NCBI GenBank assembly: GCA_944739405.2
Contig: OX123199.2
Location: 2,345,898-2,409,897 of the forward strand
DNA length: 64,000 nucleotides
Direction: 5' to 3'
DNA from: Euclidia mi
Taxonomy: Eukaryota > Arthropoda > Insecta > Lepidoptera > Erebidae
In this document: one piece after another, positions 22,880 to 32,787 of the stretch
Numbering within the stretch: the first letter of the stretch is position 1
Layout: each line of letters opens with the position of its first letter
Made by a program: the position numbers and the translations under genes
Notes under the pieces: model-generated
Database searches by the model: none
Told to the model about the DNA's origin: nothing
The model's input: the letters and a program-made list of their open reading frames with translations, nothing else

Positions 22880-23125
22880 GCTGACTGCCTCCGTTCTTCA
22901 GTGGATAGCATATTATGCGTCTGCTGATCTGGAGGTCTCCGGTTCAATTCCCGGGTGGGACAAGAGTGTTGCTGAGTTTTCCGAATTCGCAATAGCAGCA
23001 CGGAATCTGGCAATGTGACCGGCAACAGCAATAAGGTTCCTACGTGGAACCAACAACTTCATAACATCGCAAAACGTGGGTGTAATATTACACCTCTACC
23101 TATCCCTTCCAGGAACAGGCGTGAG
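22880..23125 (+). mobile_element. SINE family A (right palindrome arm)
   Basis: Head tgactgcctccgttcttcag with B-box ggttcaattcccggg; body aattcgcaatagcagcacgg; tail tcctacgtgg, gtgggtgtaatattacacct. It extends past the palindrome, whereas the left-arm copy is cut. Confidence 0.78.
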
Positions 23126-23265
23126 TCTTTAAAAACAAGTTTACGGGACAAAAATACAAATTAAAATCTCCATTTTAATTAAATATCTTTATTATTTATC
23201 ACTGAGGTGTTCTAACAATAAAATAACTATCCCTTAGGTTTCCTAGCAATCTATATAAAATAAAT

Positions 23266-23678
23266 TGTTCAAACATGAACATGACATTCTTGGCATTCCA
23301 ACACACATCCAACTTATCACCGAGGAAGATGCGTGATATTTTAAGATCATCTAATTTATCACGTACGGCGGTCGCCTCAAACATGCTGCATCGGCACAAT
23401 ACACCGACGGCACACAACTAAATACGTGTATATATGTGTATATAGAATAAGTTTAGTATATAAGATAATACTTTTAAGAAATAAATCAGTCACAAGTTCA
23501 CTCCCGGCTTGGACTCATACCCTACCCCACACCTCTCACTGCGGCCAAGACACCCTTAGCCGTCACCATGATCGATCTTGTGAGTCTGCTCGACCGGCAG
23601 TGAGATAACCCACTCCGCTACACCTTAATCCTACCCACTTTCCGTCTGCCGCAGGTCTCCCGGCGACAGATATCCCGG
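23266..23678 (+). repeat. LTR-like direct repeat, copy 1
   Basis: Opens tgttcaaacatgaacatgac. The first 227 bp (to aaataaatcagtca at 23492) begin with TG and end with CA, are nearly identical to copy 2 and have the same length. They hold TATA-like gtgtatatagaata and gtatataagata and an AATAAA signal, as in a U3-R layout. Similarity continues at lower level to gatatcccgg (23678). No gag or pol frame follows. ORF 23426-23608 is incidental. Confidence 0.6.
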
Positions 23679-23805
23679 CCCAGGGATCCCAGGGACTGCT
23701 AGGGAACTAGGGATTAGGGTTGTATACGCGACAGTCTGTGTGACCACAGTGTACACGGCCTCGCTGTACAATATACCTAACAGGGGTAGGGTAGCACTAG
23801 GGTGA

Positions 23806-24240
23806 TATGGAATAGGTGGACTTGGTTACTGCGACGGTAGCCAAGTTGAGGGATACTACTACAACAAGGGAATAGGAGGACTTGGTTACTGCGACGGTAG
23901 CCAAGTTGAGGGAAACTACTACTACAACAAGGGAATAGGAGGACTTGGATACTGCGACGGTACCAAGTTGAGGGAAACTACTACTACAACAAGGGAATAG
24001 GAGTACTTGGATACTGCGACGGTACCAAGTTGAGGGAAACTACTACTACAACAAGGGAATAGGAGGACTTGGATACTGCGACGGTACCAAGTTGAGGGAA
24101 ACTATTGCTACAACAAGGGAATAGGAGGACTTGGTTACTGCGATGGTACCAAGTTGAGGGAAACTACTACTACAACAAAGGAATAGGAGGACTTGGTTAC
24201 TGCGACGGGAGCCAAGTTGAGAGAAACTACTTTTACAATT
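23806..24240 (+). repeat. ~62 bp minisatellite, seven units
   Basis: Unit: gaataggaggacttggttac, tgcgacggtagccaagttga, gggaaactactactacaaca, agg. Units vary at ggtagcc/ggtacc and in the number of cta triplets. It sits between the two LTR-like repeats. The minus ORF 24046-24324 is a reading of the repeat. Confidence 0.9.
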
Positions 24241-24701
24241 GCTACTACTACAACTAATACTACTGTTAAATAAGGGAAGGAATATAATTTCTGGAGGGGT
24301 GAAGAACATGCAATTGTATAACAAAAAATGATTACAATTGCGTGTTGACTAAATATATATATTTTTTTTTTGAATACATATGTACCTACCGATTAAGTTC
24401 TTAACATTTCCCCCGCAACGATCGCCTTAAGACTCTACAGCATGCAACGAGGTCAACTGTCGCTGCCAGGGTTGCATCGCACGTGGCCTACAGCCAGCCA
24501 ACCGAAGCCGTCAAGAAAACAACTCACCAGTGAACAACCAACTACCGATGCAGATGAAGTTGAGCTGAAGCCTACGCCAGACACCCGCCAGAATGTTCAC
24601 GCCTGAACATAAGAACTTTCTAGAGCCTGCCCCGGAGAGACGCTAGAATGTTCACGCCGGAACATCACCTTCCTGAAGCCTATCCCGGAGAGACGCCAGA
24701 A
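24241..24701. other. Region between minisatellite and LTR-like copy 2
   Basis: Includes a purine-rich ataagggaaggaatataat and two ~54 bp units starting near 24591 and 24646 (gaatgttcacgcc, ccggagagacgc) that lead into copy 2 at gaatgttcaaac. Each unit contains a TGTTCA/TGAACA-like inverted word. Confidence 0.45.
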
Positions 24702-25116
24702 TGTTCAAACATGAACATGACATTCTTGGCATTCCAACACACATCCAACTTATCACCGAGGAAGATGCGTGATATTTTAAGATCATCAAATTTATCACGT
24801 ACGGCGGTCGCCTCAAACATGCTGCATCGGCACAATATACCGACGGCACACAACTAAATACGTGTATATATGTGTATATAGAATAAGTTTAGTATATAAG
24901 ATAATACTTTTAAGAAATAAATCAGTCATTTGTTCACTCCTGACTTTGACTCATTACCCTTCCCAAACCTCTCACTGCGGCCAAGACACCTTTAGCCGTC
25001 ACCCTGATCGGTCTTGTGAGTCTGCTCGACCGGCAGTGAGAAAACCATTTCCACCACCCCTAAATCCTACCCAATTCCGTCTGTCGCCTTAGGTCTCCCG
25101 GTGGCAGATATCCTGG
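24702..25116 (+). repeat. LTR-like direct repeat, copy 2
   Basis: The first 227 bp (24702-24928) nearly duplicate copy 1, including the TATA-like and AATAAA motifs. The following segment to gatatcctgg (25116) is visibly more diverged from copy 1 than the 227 bp core. Confidence 0.6.
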
Positions 25117-25440
25117 ACTATTATATATAAGTATTTATAAAATACGATATAGTAGGGCTAGGGGGATAGGGACATTAGGGTTTAGGGACCACAACAACGA
25201 CGCCTTTGTAGGAATTAGATAGGTTGTAGGAATAGTTCATAGGACACCTAGGTTTACTACATAATACGTAGGATAGGTGTTAGATTAGATCTAAAATAGG
25301 GATAGGTTTATCGTAGGTAGGTTAGGCTAGATATAGGAACCAGTAGGCTTAAATTAGGATAAGTCTAGGTTTAGGTACGTGCAAGCTTAGGGCTATACTT
25401 AAGAGCTATCGAAGGTTAGGCCCTAACTTGTACATAAATC
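25117..25440 (+). repeat. TAGG-rich low-complexity stretch
   Basis: Dense in tagg and ttagg words (gtagggctagggggataggg, gtaggtaggttaggctag) but without a regular period. A shorter similar stretch follows LTR-like copy 1 (23680-23800). Confidence 0.55.
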
Positions 25441-25828
25441 ATGTAATCAACCGCTGAACACACAAACCTTTTTCACGCAGGTGCCGATGGAAGCGTTTTC
25501 CACTTGTAAAAAATCTGTATACAATGGTATTAGCTGCACCATTGCATTGGGATTTATCCTGTAAAAACAGTAGCATGAATAAATGAACATGTTGCTCGTA
25601 TATGTGTGTGGCCACGAGAACCGCACCGTGTTCCTGCCGTCCGGCCGATCACAAAGTAATATTTTATTAAATTAAAATTCTTTTATTTCGGACATAATCC
25701 ATTTGGATAATACCGTTGTAGGACGATGTTCGCGTCGGTAATGGATTGGTTGCAATCCAATTCAGTAATTTTGCAGGCGATGACGTTATATTGTAAGTAA
25801 ACATCTTAATTTGTAAGGAGACCCCTAA
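25441..25828. other. Unassigned intergenic sequence
   Basis: No supported gene; the minus ORF 25667-25855 overlaps the MITE edge and is not credible. Confidence 0.35.
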
Positions 25829-26028
25829 GGGCTCAATCACACAGAGAGCGGTCACGCGGTCAAGCGTTCAAGCGGTCAGTTTTGCGTTCTTTGTGTTATA
25901 TTACGTAACATAGACCGCGTGACCGCTCTCTGTGTGATAGGCCCTACGTAACGTAATATAACACAAAAAACGCAAAACTAACCGCTTGAACGGTTGACCG
26001 CGTGACCGCTCTCTGTGTGATTGAGCCC
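25829..26028. mobile_element. Harbinger-like MITE (200 bp, TAA target duplication)
   Basis: TAA at 25826-25828 and 26029-26031. The ~81 bp terminal inverted repeats start gggctcaatcacacagagag and include cggtcacgcggtca and tgtgttatattacgta. The 38 bp centre contains a further ccgctctctgtgtgata/ggcccta end, as if a second terminus had been captured. Non-coding. Confidence 0.8.
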
Positions 26029-26031
26029 TAA

Positions 26032-27027
26032 CGTCTTGGTAAAATATTTCTACAAGGGTAAGGTCTTGTCGAAAACTTTTTGAGTGGTCTCCAAAATGAA
26101 ATTAATTAATTAGATTCAGCATTCAAAGGTTGCATGACAGTTTTATTCAACTGTTCAAATAGTAGTTATGGTAGACCAAAGTCAAAATTATTTATTCATC
26201 TAGGTCACAAGGTGACGCTTTTATCAACAAAATTTAAAGTTAATTACTTAATGAATTTACATTTACTGCATCGTTCGTAAAGCAATAGCACTGAATACAG
26301 ATTTACGTAGAAGAGCATTTCTTAAGGATTACCTGTACCGCTTCCAAGTGGCGACTGTCACCAGTGTAGCTCGTAGTTGGCGCCCTAGGCGGCGCTGGCG
26401 TCGTTCTCCACCAACACTCTCTCAACTCTCTTGCTCTCGTAGTTAAGATAGACAGGAGGAACGTTCGTCTCTCTTGCACTCGTAGAGACAGCTGTCACAG
26501 CGCGAATGCCACGCCGCCAAGCGGCAATTTGGTTCACAGAAAGTTTGTCTTCAGAGCGCTCATAAGAAATGCGCCTCTATGTAATTATCTGAGCTCTTTG
26601 CCTAAAGATCTTTTCTGGCATGTGCCCGTGGGTGGCTGGCGATACTAAACTTTGTAGTAAATATGCGGCGACAGACGGTGCAGTAGAGCTGGTCATTAGA
26701 GTTACAGGTGTAGTTATAATTAGGTTCCGTCGAGTTTTCTGTATTTGGTGTTTTGCATCAAGATCTTCGAGACGCATTTTCTCATAGGAGTCAGCAGCTT
26801 TCTTTATGGTATGCCGCCATTCAGCCCTTTACAAACACAGTTCATCCCAATTTCGTACAGGAATGTTAAGTGCCTTTTAAGAACCTCCTTGTAGCGGGGA
26901 TATTGTCCACCAACTTTAAAACTAATAGAGATACATATTTGACATAAGGTCCAGTTTATTTTTCCCTTTTGCTCAGCCAGCAACTTGCTTATACTATGAC
27001 TGTAGTAACATCCGTGTGAGGCAGATG
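26032..27027. other. Intergenic sequence with a possible foldback
   Basis: 26340-26530 is GC-richer, repeats ctctcttgctctcgtag / ctctcttgcactcgtag, and has ends that partly mirror (ccgcttccaagtggcg vs cgccgccaagcgg). The minus ORF 26577-26777 has no recognisable family. Confidence 0.35.
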
Positions 27028-27172
27028 TACCGGGTGGCGTAGCGGGAGTGTAACTGACTGCTACGTCAAAGGTCGTCGGTTTGATTCCCGCTCAAGTCAA
27101 ATATTTGTGTGCTTGAACATAGTAGAGATGTTTGTCTTGATTTGGGTGTATTTATGTTTTTATTTATTTATT
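27028..27172 (+). mobile_element. SINE family E
   Basis: Head cgggtggcgtagcgggagtg, B-box ggtttgattcccgctc, body tttgtgtgcttgaacatag, and a (TTTA)n-like 3' end. Confidence 0.7.
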
Positions 27173-27177
27173 TCTAG

Positions 27178-27305
27178 TATCATGCCTGTATCCCCGAAAG
27201 GGTAGGCAGAGGTATAAATATTACACCCACATTTCACCATGAATTTTTAGGTCCCACTTAATAGGGGGCGAGCCTATTGCCGTTACCGGGCACATCACCA
27301 GACTC
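27178..27305 (-). mobile_element. SINE family A tail fragment
   Basis: Plus-strand atgcctgtatccccgaaagg, acccacatttcaccatga, gagcctattgccgttaccgg is the reverse complement of the family A 3' half. It abuts the family E copy. Confidence 0.72.
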
Positions 27306-28033
27306 TTATGTATTTAATATGTATGTATCCACAAAAAAGGATTTAAATGTGTGCTTACCTACTGTCTAGAAGCCATAGTACATGCTCTGGTTAGTTTGAG
27401 ACTAGATGGTGTTGGGTTATGTGGTGAATATGATTTTGTAGCCCCATCTTTGTTTACATTTTGCTTTCGAACTTTTCTGTTTATTCGTAGAATTCGCTCT
27501 TGTACCACTGTAAGCCATGGCGGTTTCACTTATTAGTACAGCAAATGTACTAAGAGTGCTCGTACTTACGTTTTAATTGAATTGCTAATATGTTTTAAAC
27601 ATATGAAATGGTGCTGATACGCTTGACCATTAACCTGTAATCAGCATTCTTGCGAATGTTTCAAAACAGACAAGCCAGCTAGTTTGTCTGTGTGCTTAAG
27701 TGAGCATTCCAATGAGCTTTCTGGTGAATGGACAGTAAGTTTGCTTCAACTTTTTCGCTGATTATAGAGTTCGCTAGAAAGATCGTGAAAATGTTCTAGT
27801 CTGAGATCCGTAGAGTGCGACTTTCACCGATCCAGCTATATCGATGAAAAGTATTTTAAATCAATTTTGCATGTTAAAATATATATCGCGAATGGGTTAT
27901 CAAAAAATAAACCGGTCCAGATTAGGAAAAGTAGAAACAAAAAAAAACTATTTGGCTTTACATTTAACATTACATATACACGTTTAATGAATAAATTTAG
28001 TACTAACCGAATATATGAACCCTAAAGGGTACG
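27306..28033. other. Unassigned intergenic sequence
   Basis: No credible gene. The plus ORF 27351-27536 lacks family features. Confidence 0.35.
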
Positions 28034-28231
28034 TTAACATAGCTCTAAGTTCCTATTCGCCTGTAAGTAAGCATATATCGCGTCCATAATATCACTCGCC
28101 TCTTCTCCAGCTTGAGCTTCATGCCAAAGGACACATGTGGCAAAATCGCTGGAATTCTTTTCAATCGGAGCAAATGTTAAATTAAGCGTGATCAAACAAC
28201 TCATGAAAAACGCACCTTTAATGGCAGGCAT
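28034..28231 (-). pseudogene. Possible transposon-protein fragment
   Basis: A 65-codon minus frame includes SSDFATCVLWHEAQAGEEAS followed by DIMDAIYAYLQAN. The pattern of a WHE box, an A-G-x-x-A-S-D-I segment and a hydrophobic helix recalls a stretch of large insect transposon-associated proteins of the DUF7869 type, from memory of that family. No flanking segments of such a protein are visible, so this is at most an isolated remnant. It could be a chance frame. Confidence 0.22.
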
Positions 28232-28830
28232 TTCTGGAAAAATAATAACTTTCTACATATCCACTGATATGTATTTAACTCTGTTTGAGTTTTTGCTTGT
28301 TCCATCTAATCTGTATTTTTGTAGAGCAGAGTCAGCTTAAGACTTATGAATTTCATATTTGCTCCTTATTTCTACAGGCATCGAGTTAAACATTTATCGC
28401 CTTTAGGCATGTGGAATGATATTTTCGGTTATTTTATTTGTAACACAAACACAATATATCTCATAAGTAATAGATATATAAATAAGATTGTTTAATGCGA
28501 TTGCCAAGTCAATATATTTATTTAAAACATTAAAGATTTTTTATTAACGGACTTGGTATTACATGGATCTCACAACTTTTTACGGTCGCGAGACTTGGTA
28601 TTTTTGACAAGAATTGTTTTTATGGGATCTCATTTCTTTTTGTAGATAGTTTTACTTTTGTCCATTCCGGTACCTTCTACTTCTTGTACACCAACAACGA
28701 ATTTTCTTAATTAAAGCTCTAACTGCAAATGTAATTTTGTAATCCTTTATATTCATATAGGATTACAAAGTTATTTATGCAGTTGATGTATCACGAAAAC
28801 TGGACCGAAATTGAAATACATTTTAGTTTT

Positions 28831-28962
28831 AAGAATATATATCTATACGGGAATTTACGCGAACATGCATTAGGTATTTACATACCTTTTTTTTGCTTGA
28901 CGTTTCGAGACGGTTGCACGTCCCGTGGTCGCAAGCTGACTGGTGTAGCGATGTACGTCTCC
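28831..28962 (-). repeat. Penelope-like element left inverted terminal repeat
   Basis: aagaatatatatctatacgg, cgcgaacatgcattaggtat, gcttgacgtttcgagacgg, cacgtcccgtggtcgcaagc and gactggtgtagcgatg form the reverse complement of 31202-31334 with a handful of differences. Confidence 0.9.
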
Positions 28963-29028
28963 TGAGACAATTAGGTAATACGCAACAAACATAGTGAGCT
29001 CAACAGTGTACAGTGTGAGTTATATGCC

Positions 29029-31211
29029 GTGCATACGAAGTGTAGTGGGTTCCTATCTCGCGTTGATTACGATTTGTGTGATCGGATAACGTTCTTACAA
29101 GCAAGTGGGACATTCGAACTATGTAGTGCTACTCACGAGCGAAAGTTCTCGAAGTTATTAAACCGACGGTATGCGAATAAAACGTTACCTACGGAATCGG
29201 TACAAACCAGTAACACCGTAATTAATCTATCCAACGCGAGTTTAGATGAATCTACGATTAACATCTTGGCCAAAGGTTTAAACTTCGCATTAACACCTAA
29301 GCGAATACCGTACGAAAATATAATCAGCAGTGTTGAGGAGACGATTATCCGTAATAAAGTACCAGTGATGCCGATACCCTACGACAGGACGTCGCGGTGA
29401 TATTACGGAAGTCGAAGATACCTGCCAGTAATGTCACTATGGAAGAGCTTCAAGCACTGAAAAGGATTCGGGACAACCAGGATATTTTAGTGCTTAAGGC
29501 CGACAAGGGAAACGCCACTGTAGTGATGAATACGGCTGATTATACGGACAAGGTACGAGAGTTGTTATGTGATAACAAGGTGTATAAACTGGTCTCATAT
29601 AACCCCACGGCCAGAGTAACGCGCAGAATACGAGTAGTGATACAAGACCACCAGGACCTGTTCACGGAAGATGAGTACAACAAGTTATATGGTCCCAAGC
29701 CATACCAACCACCTAGGCTATATGGTCAGCCGGTACATAAGCCCAACGTGCCACTGCGGCCTATCGTAAGCCAGATTTCCTCGCCTACTTACGACCTTGC
29801 GAAGCACGTTGCATCGGTATTGCAGCCATTAGTCGGTATGACACCGTCTTTCGTGAAGAACTCGCGTCATTTCGTCCAGATCGTACAAAGTATCCGATTG
29901 GAAGCGGAAGATGTAATGGTTAGCTTTGACGTTGAGTCGCTCTTTACCAATGTTCCAATAAGGGAATGTCTGGACGTAGTGAGAGACAGACTGAGTGACA
30001 ACGATATGCCTCACAACTATATTGATCTACTAAAACACTGCTTAGATGGCAACTAGTTCCTCTTCCAAGGCCAATATTACCTCCAGATCGATGGTGTCGC
30101 AATGGGGAGTCCAGTAGTACTGGCTAATATCTGGATGGAACAGTTTGAGGAAAAGGCGCTTAGCATCGGACCTAAGACCATTAGGCTTTGGAAAAGATAC
30201 GTGGACGACATCTTTAGTATCGTAAAAGGAGGTAAGCAGGAAGTAGATCAATATGTGCAACACCTTAACTCCATTCATCCGAAGATGAGAATCACCTACG
30301 ACATGGAAACTGACAGATCGTTGTCATTCTTGGATGTCAAAGTGACTGTGAGACCAGATGGGTCCTTAACACACTGCGTATACCGGAAGCCTACACACAC
30401 AGATAGATACCTGCACGCCACGTCGCACCACCATCCTCGACACCTGCAATCCGTTGTGACGTCACTAAAAAACAGAGCACACGACCTCTGTGACCCTGAG
30501 CATTTGAAGCTAGAGCTAGACCATGTTCAGGAGGTACTTAGGAAGAACGGATACCAGATACAACGTCGAATGACGCGGCCTATCAAGCAAGATAAACATC
30601 CGGCGGTAAATAGACAACCTACCTACATGCCCTACATTAGAGGTGTTACGGATAAAATAGGAGCAAAGTTAAAAAACTACTCCATTCCGACCGTATTTAC
30701 ACCAGGGGCCAAAGTATACAACATGGTGGGCACACCATAGGATGTTCTACCGCTACAAACCCCAGGTGTCTATAAAATCAACTGCAGCTGCGGAAGCTCT
30801 TACATAGGGCAAACAAAGTGGACCATCGCTGAACGTATAAAGGAGCACATCGCAGCTGTAAATAACCGTCAAACGAACAAATCGGCGATTGCGGAACATT
30901 TTCTTCAATCGGGCACCAATCACTGGATTGAATTTCATCGTCCCGAAGTCCTCTCCACGAAACGCCACTTTTACCCAAGAGATGTGCGTGAAGCGATCGA
31001 AATTAGAAAACATAAAAATTTCAATCGGGAAGAGGGCTTCAAATTGTCGTCGACATCGAATCCAGTGATCCGGTTAAAAACACCCTACTTTAATGCGCAG
31101 TCGGCGAATGTTCAATATACAGATACGGTAAGTGTGTTTTGCGCCGGCTCTTCGAAAATCAACAACGCGGGGGTAGAAATAGAATCTTCTACCTTGCACA
31201 CGGAGACGTGA
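29029..31211 (+). pseudogene. Penelope-like polyprotein: RT plus GIY-YIG endonuclease, three lesions
   Basis: Copies element RNA into DNA and nicks the target; acts in the nucleus. Order: N-terminal domain (29029-29400; GLNFALTPKRIPYENIISSV); after a frameshift at about 29397, RT fingers (LVLKADKGNATVVM, PLRPIVSQISSP) and palm (VSFDVESLFTNVP). A TAG at 30054-30056 interrupts the frame just before the FLFQGQYYLQIDGVAMGSP segment. The catalytic YVDD is encoded at 30198-30209, followed by SLSFLDVKVTV and YRKPTHTDRYLHATSHHHP. A second TAG is at 30738-30740. The frame then continues through a CSCG motif and GIY-YIG residues (GVY at 30765-30773, YIG at 30801-30809) to TGA at 31209-31211. All domain signatures expected for a Penelope-type element are present, but the protein cannot be made intact. 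The true start codon is not clear. Confidence 0.92.
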
Positions 31212-31334
31212 CATCGCTACACCAGTCAGCTTGCGACCACGGGACGTGCAACCGTCTCGAAACGTCAAGCAAAAATAAGGTATGTAAATACCTTATGCAT
31301 GTTCGCGTTAATTCCCGTATAGATGTATATTCTT
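31202..31334 (+). repeat. Penelope-like element right inverted terminal repeat
   Basis: Starts within the last codons of the polyprotein and extends to agatgtatattctt. Contains ccgtctcgaaacgtcaagc. Mirrors 28831-28962. Confidence 0.9.
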
Positions 31335-31446
31335 AAACATGCAACGCGAGTGTTTAAAAGTTTACATTTTAATTTTTCCTTGGTTCATACACTAAACACT
31401 AATTGTTTCCTTAATTTGAAGCTTCTATCTTTGCTAGAAGTGCCTA

Positions 31447-32485
31447 ACGGCCGGTTTCTGAATTGAGAATTTCGGGTTGAGAACAATTTAAACACTAATT
31501 ATATACCACTTAATAAATTTTCTGTTTCACAAAAAATTGTTTTCACACCTTTTGAGTATTTGTGCTTGTAAAATCTTAAATTTGACACAACATATGATCA
31601 ATTCATGATCAACTCCATATCAACTCTATATTCGCGTTTCTGAAAACATTTGACATTTGTCAAACCTCACTTAGCACTGATAAATTGAGAAAAAAATAAT
31701 TACACTACTTTGGTCTTTTAACCCGTGATCACGAGTAATATGACAGCCAGTATGTCAAAATGTCCACACTACCGTTGCCAAGCAGCGGCTACGTCATACT
31801 GACGTCTACACAACAAGAAGGCCGTTAAACAGAATTTATAGAAAAAAGGTTCAAAGGCTATTCAATATTTGGAACAAATAGATTACAACATTATTAGGAA
31901 CAAATCGAAGGGATAGAAAATATAAATAAAAGATTTCCGTGTTAAATTAATCCAAATAATTACGCTGTGGCCTCCAAGGAGGTATAATTCTATATACCTC
32001 CATGGTGGCCACCATGGAGGTATATAGAATTATACCTCAAATATACCAGGCCACAAATATTTTGTATTAAAAATAAAACAAACTGACTTTGACATAACAT
32101 ACACGTTCCGTTTTCACTAAGATACCGAATTGAACAAATTCAACAAACTATTCATTAAAATAAAATAAACGTTGAAATAATTTTAAATACAACTTTATTT
32201 CGACTTTTTATTTGTTTCCGTATAAAAATAATTAACTGACAAGTGTGCTTCTTTGTAAAATGTTAATTAATACGAATTTATGGTTAGTACCGGTTTTTTA
32301 CTTGTATTGGAACGTACTAGTGTTGTTTGGTTTAATTTATTCATGATTTGAAGAAAACTCAAATGAAAGTGCTTTGAAAAAATATCACTCTGACCTGTGA
32401 AACAGAAAAAACTCAAGTTGACTTCAACTAGTTCAGAAATTTTCAACTGATGTAAGCTGAAATTCTCAATTCAGAAACCGGCTGT
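31447..32485. mobile_element. 1.04 kb TIR element with TA duplication
   Basis: The left end acggccggtttctgaattga and the right end reverse complement acagccggtttctgaattga match over about 30 bp, flanked by TA on both sides (31445-31446, 32486-32487). Further in, ttttctgtttcac (left) and gtgaaacagaaaa (right) also mirror. TA duplication points to Tc1/mariner-type cut and paste, but no transposase frame is present. It carries a perfect palindrome (31979-32038). Confidence 0.6.
31979..32038. repeat. Perfect palindrome, 29 bp arms, 2 nt loop
   Basis: The left arm starts gaggtataattctatatacc and ends ccatggtg. The loop is gc, and the right arm is the exact reverse complement. Confidence 0.93.
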
Positions 32486-32715
32486 TAGACTTTTGATGAT
32501 CGGTCAGTGAGTGACAAAATTAAGAATTTTGGCACGTTATAATTCTTAAACTACTGGTTTAAATTGAATGAAATTTAAAATACAACATCTTTATACAATG
32601 CCTGCATGGTTACTTAACAATCAGGCTTCTAGTTTTATCCACAACGAAGTTATAGGGTGTCGAAAATGGCCTGATTTGTTTCGAGAAAAGGATGGTACTG
32701 CCGTGCCGCTTTTTT

Positions 32716-32787
32716 GCTCGACTTGGTGGGGGCACTACCGTGCCCCCAGATGCTCGACTTGGTGGGGGCACTGCCGTGCCCCCAGAT
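32716..32787 (+). repeat. Two 36 bp tandem units, each with a GC-rich hairpin
   Basis: Each unit: tgctcgacttggtgggggca, then ctaccgtgcccccaga (second unit ctgccg). gggggcac pairs with gtgccccc across 4 nt at 32728-32747 and 32764-32783. Short ORFs on both strands simply read the repeat. Confidence 0.85.

Larger units (their letters stand above)
20905..23125. repeat. 2.2 kb imperfect palindrome
   Basis: Left arm 20905-21845 and right arm about 22205-23060 are reverse complements with scattered differences. Matching landmarks are: SINE A head (20905-21062 vs 22880 onward), aaataacacaaaac (21338) vs gttttgtgttatttt (22814), acccacgtctcataagtgag vs ctcacgtatgagacgtgg, and accagcagcggcgat vs atcgccgctgctggt. 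The spacer is about 21846-22204. A SINE A' copy (21073-21292) sits only in the left arm, so it arrived after the inversion duplication. Minus and plus ORFs inside are shadows. Confidence 0.85.
28831..31334 (+). mobile_element. Penelope-like retroelement with inverted terminal repeats
   Basis: Inverted repeats at 28831-28962 and 31202-31334 enclose a coding region for a Penelope-type reverse transcriptase and GIY-YIG endonuclease. Penelope-like elements are known to carry terminal repeats (pLTRs) in direct or inverted orientation. A 13 bp word acattttagtttt just before the left repeat recurs with one change (acattttaatttt) at 31364-31376, a possible target duplication. Only one frameshift and two stops separate the frame from being continuous, so insertion is probably recent on the scale of this window. 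Confidence 0.9.

Noticed and set aside
25117..25440. Interstitial telomere array (TTAGG)n
   Set aside because: TTAGG words are present but there is no tandem register of even a few units.
31202..31334. A hammerhead ribozyme in the Penelope-like terminal repeat
   Set aside because: Both Penelope-like copies contain cgaaacgtc, the kind of GAAA box and short stem found in such ribozymes. I could not find the required CTGANGA box in order on the same strand in either copy. A covariance-model search would settle it.
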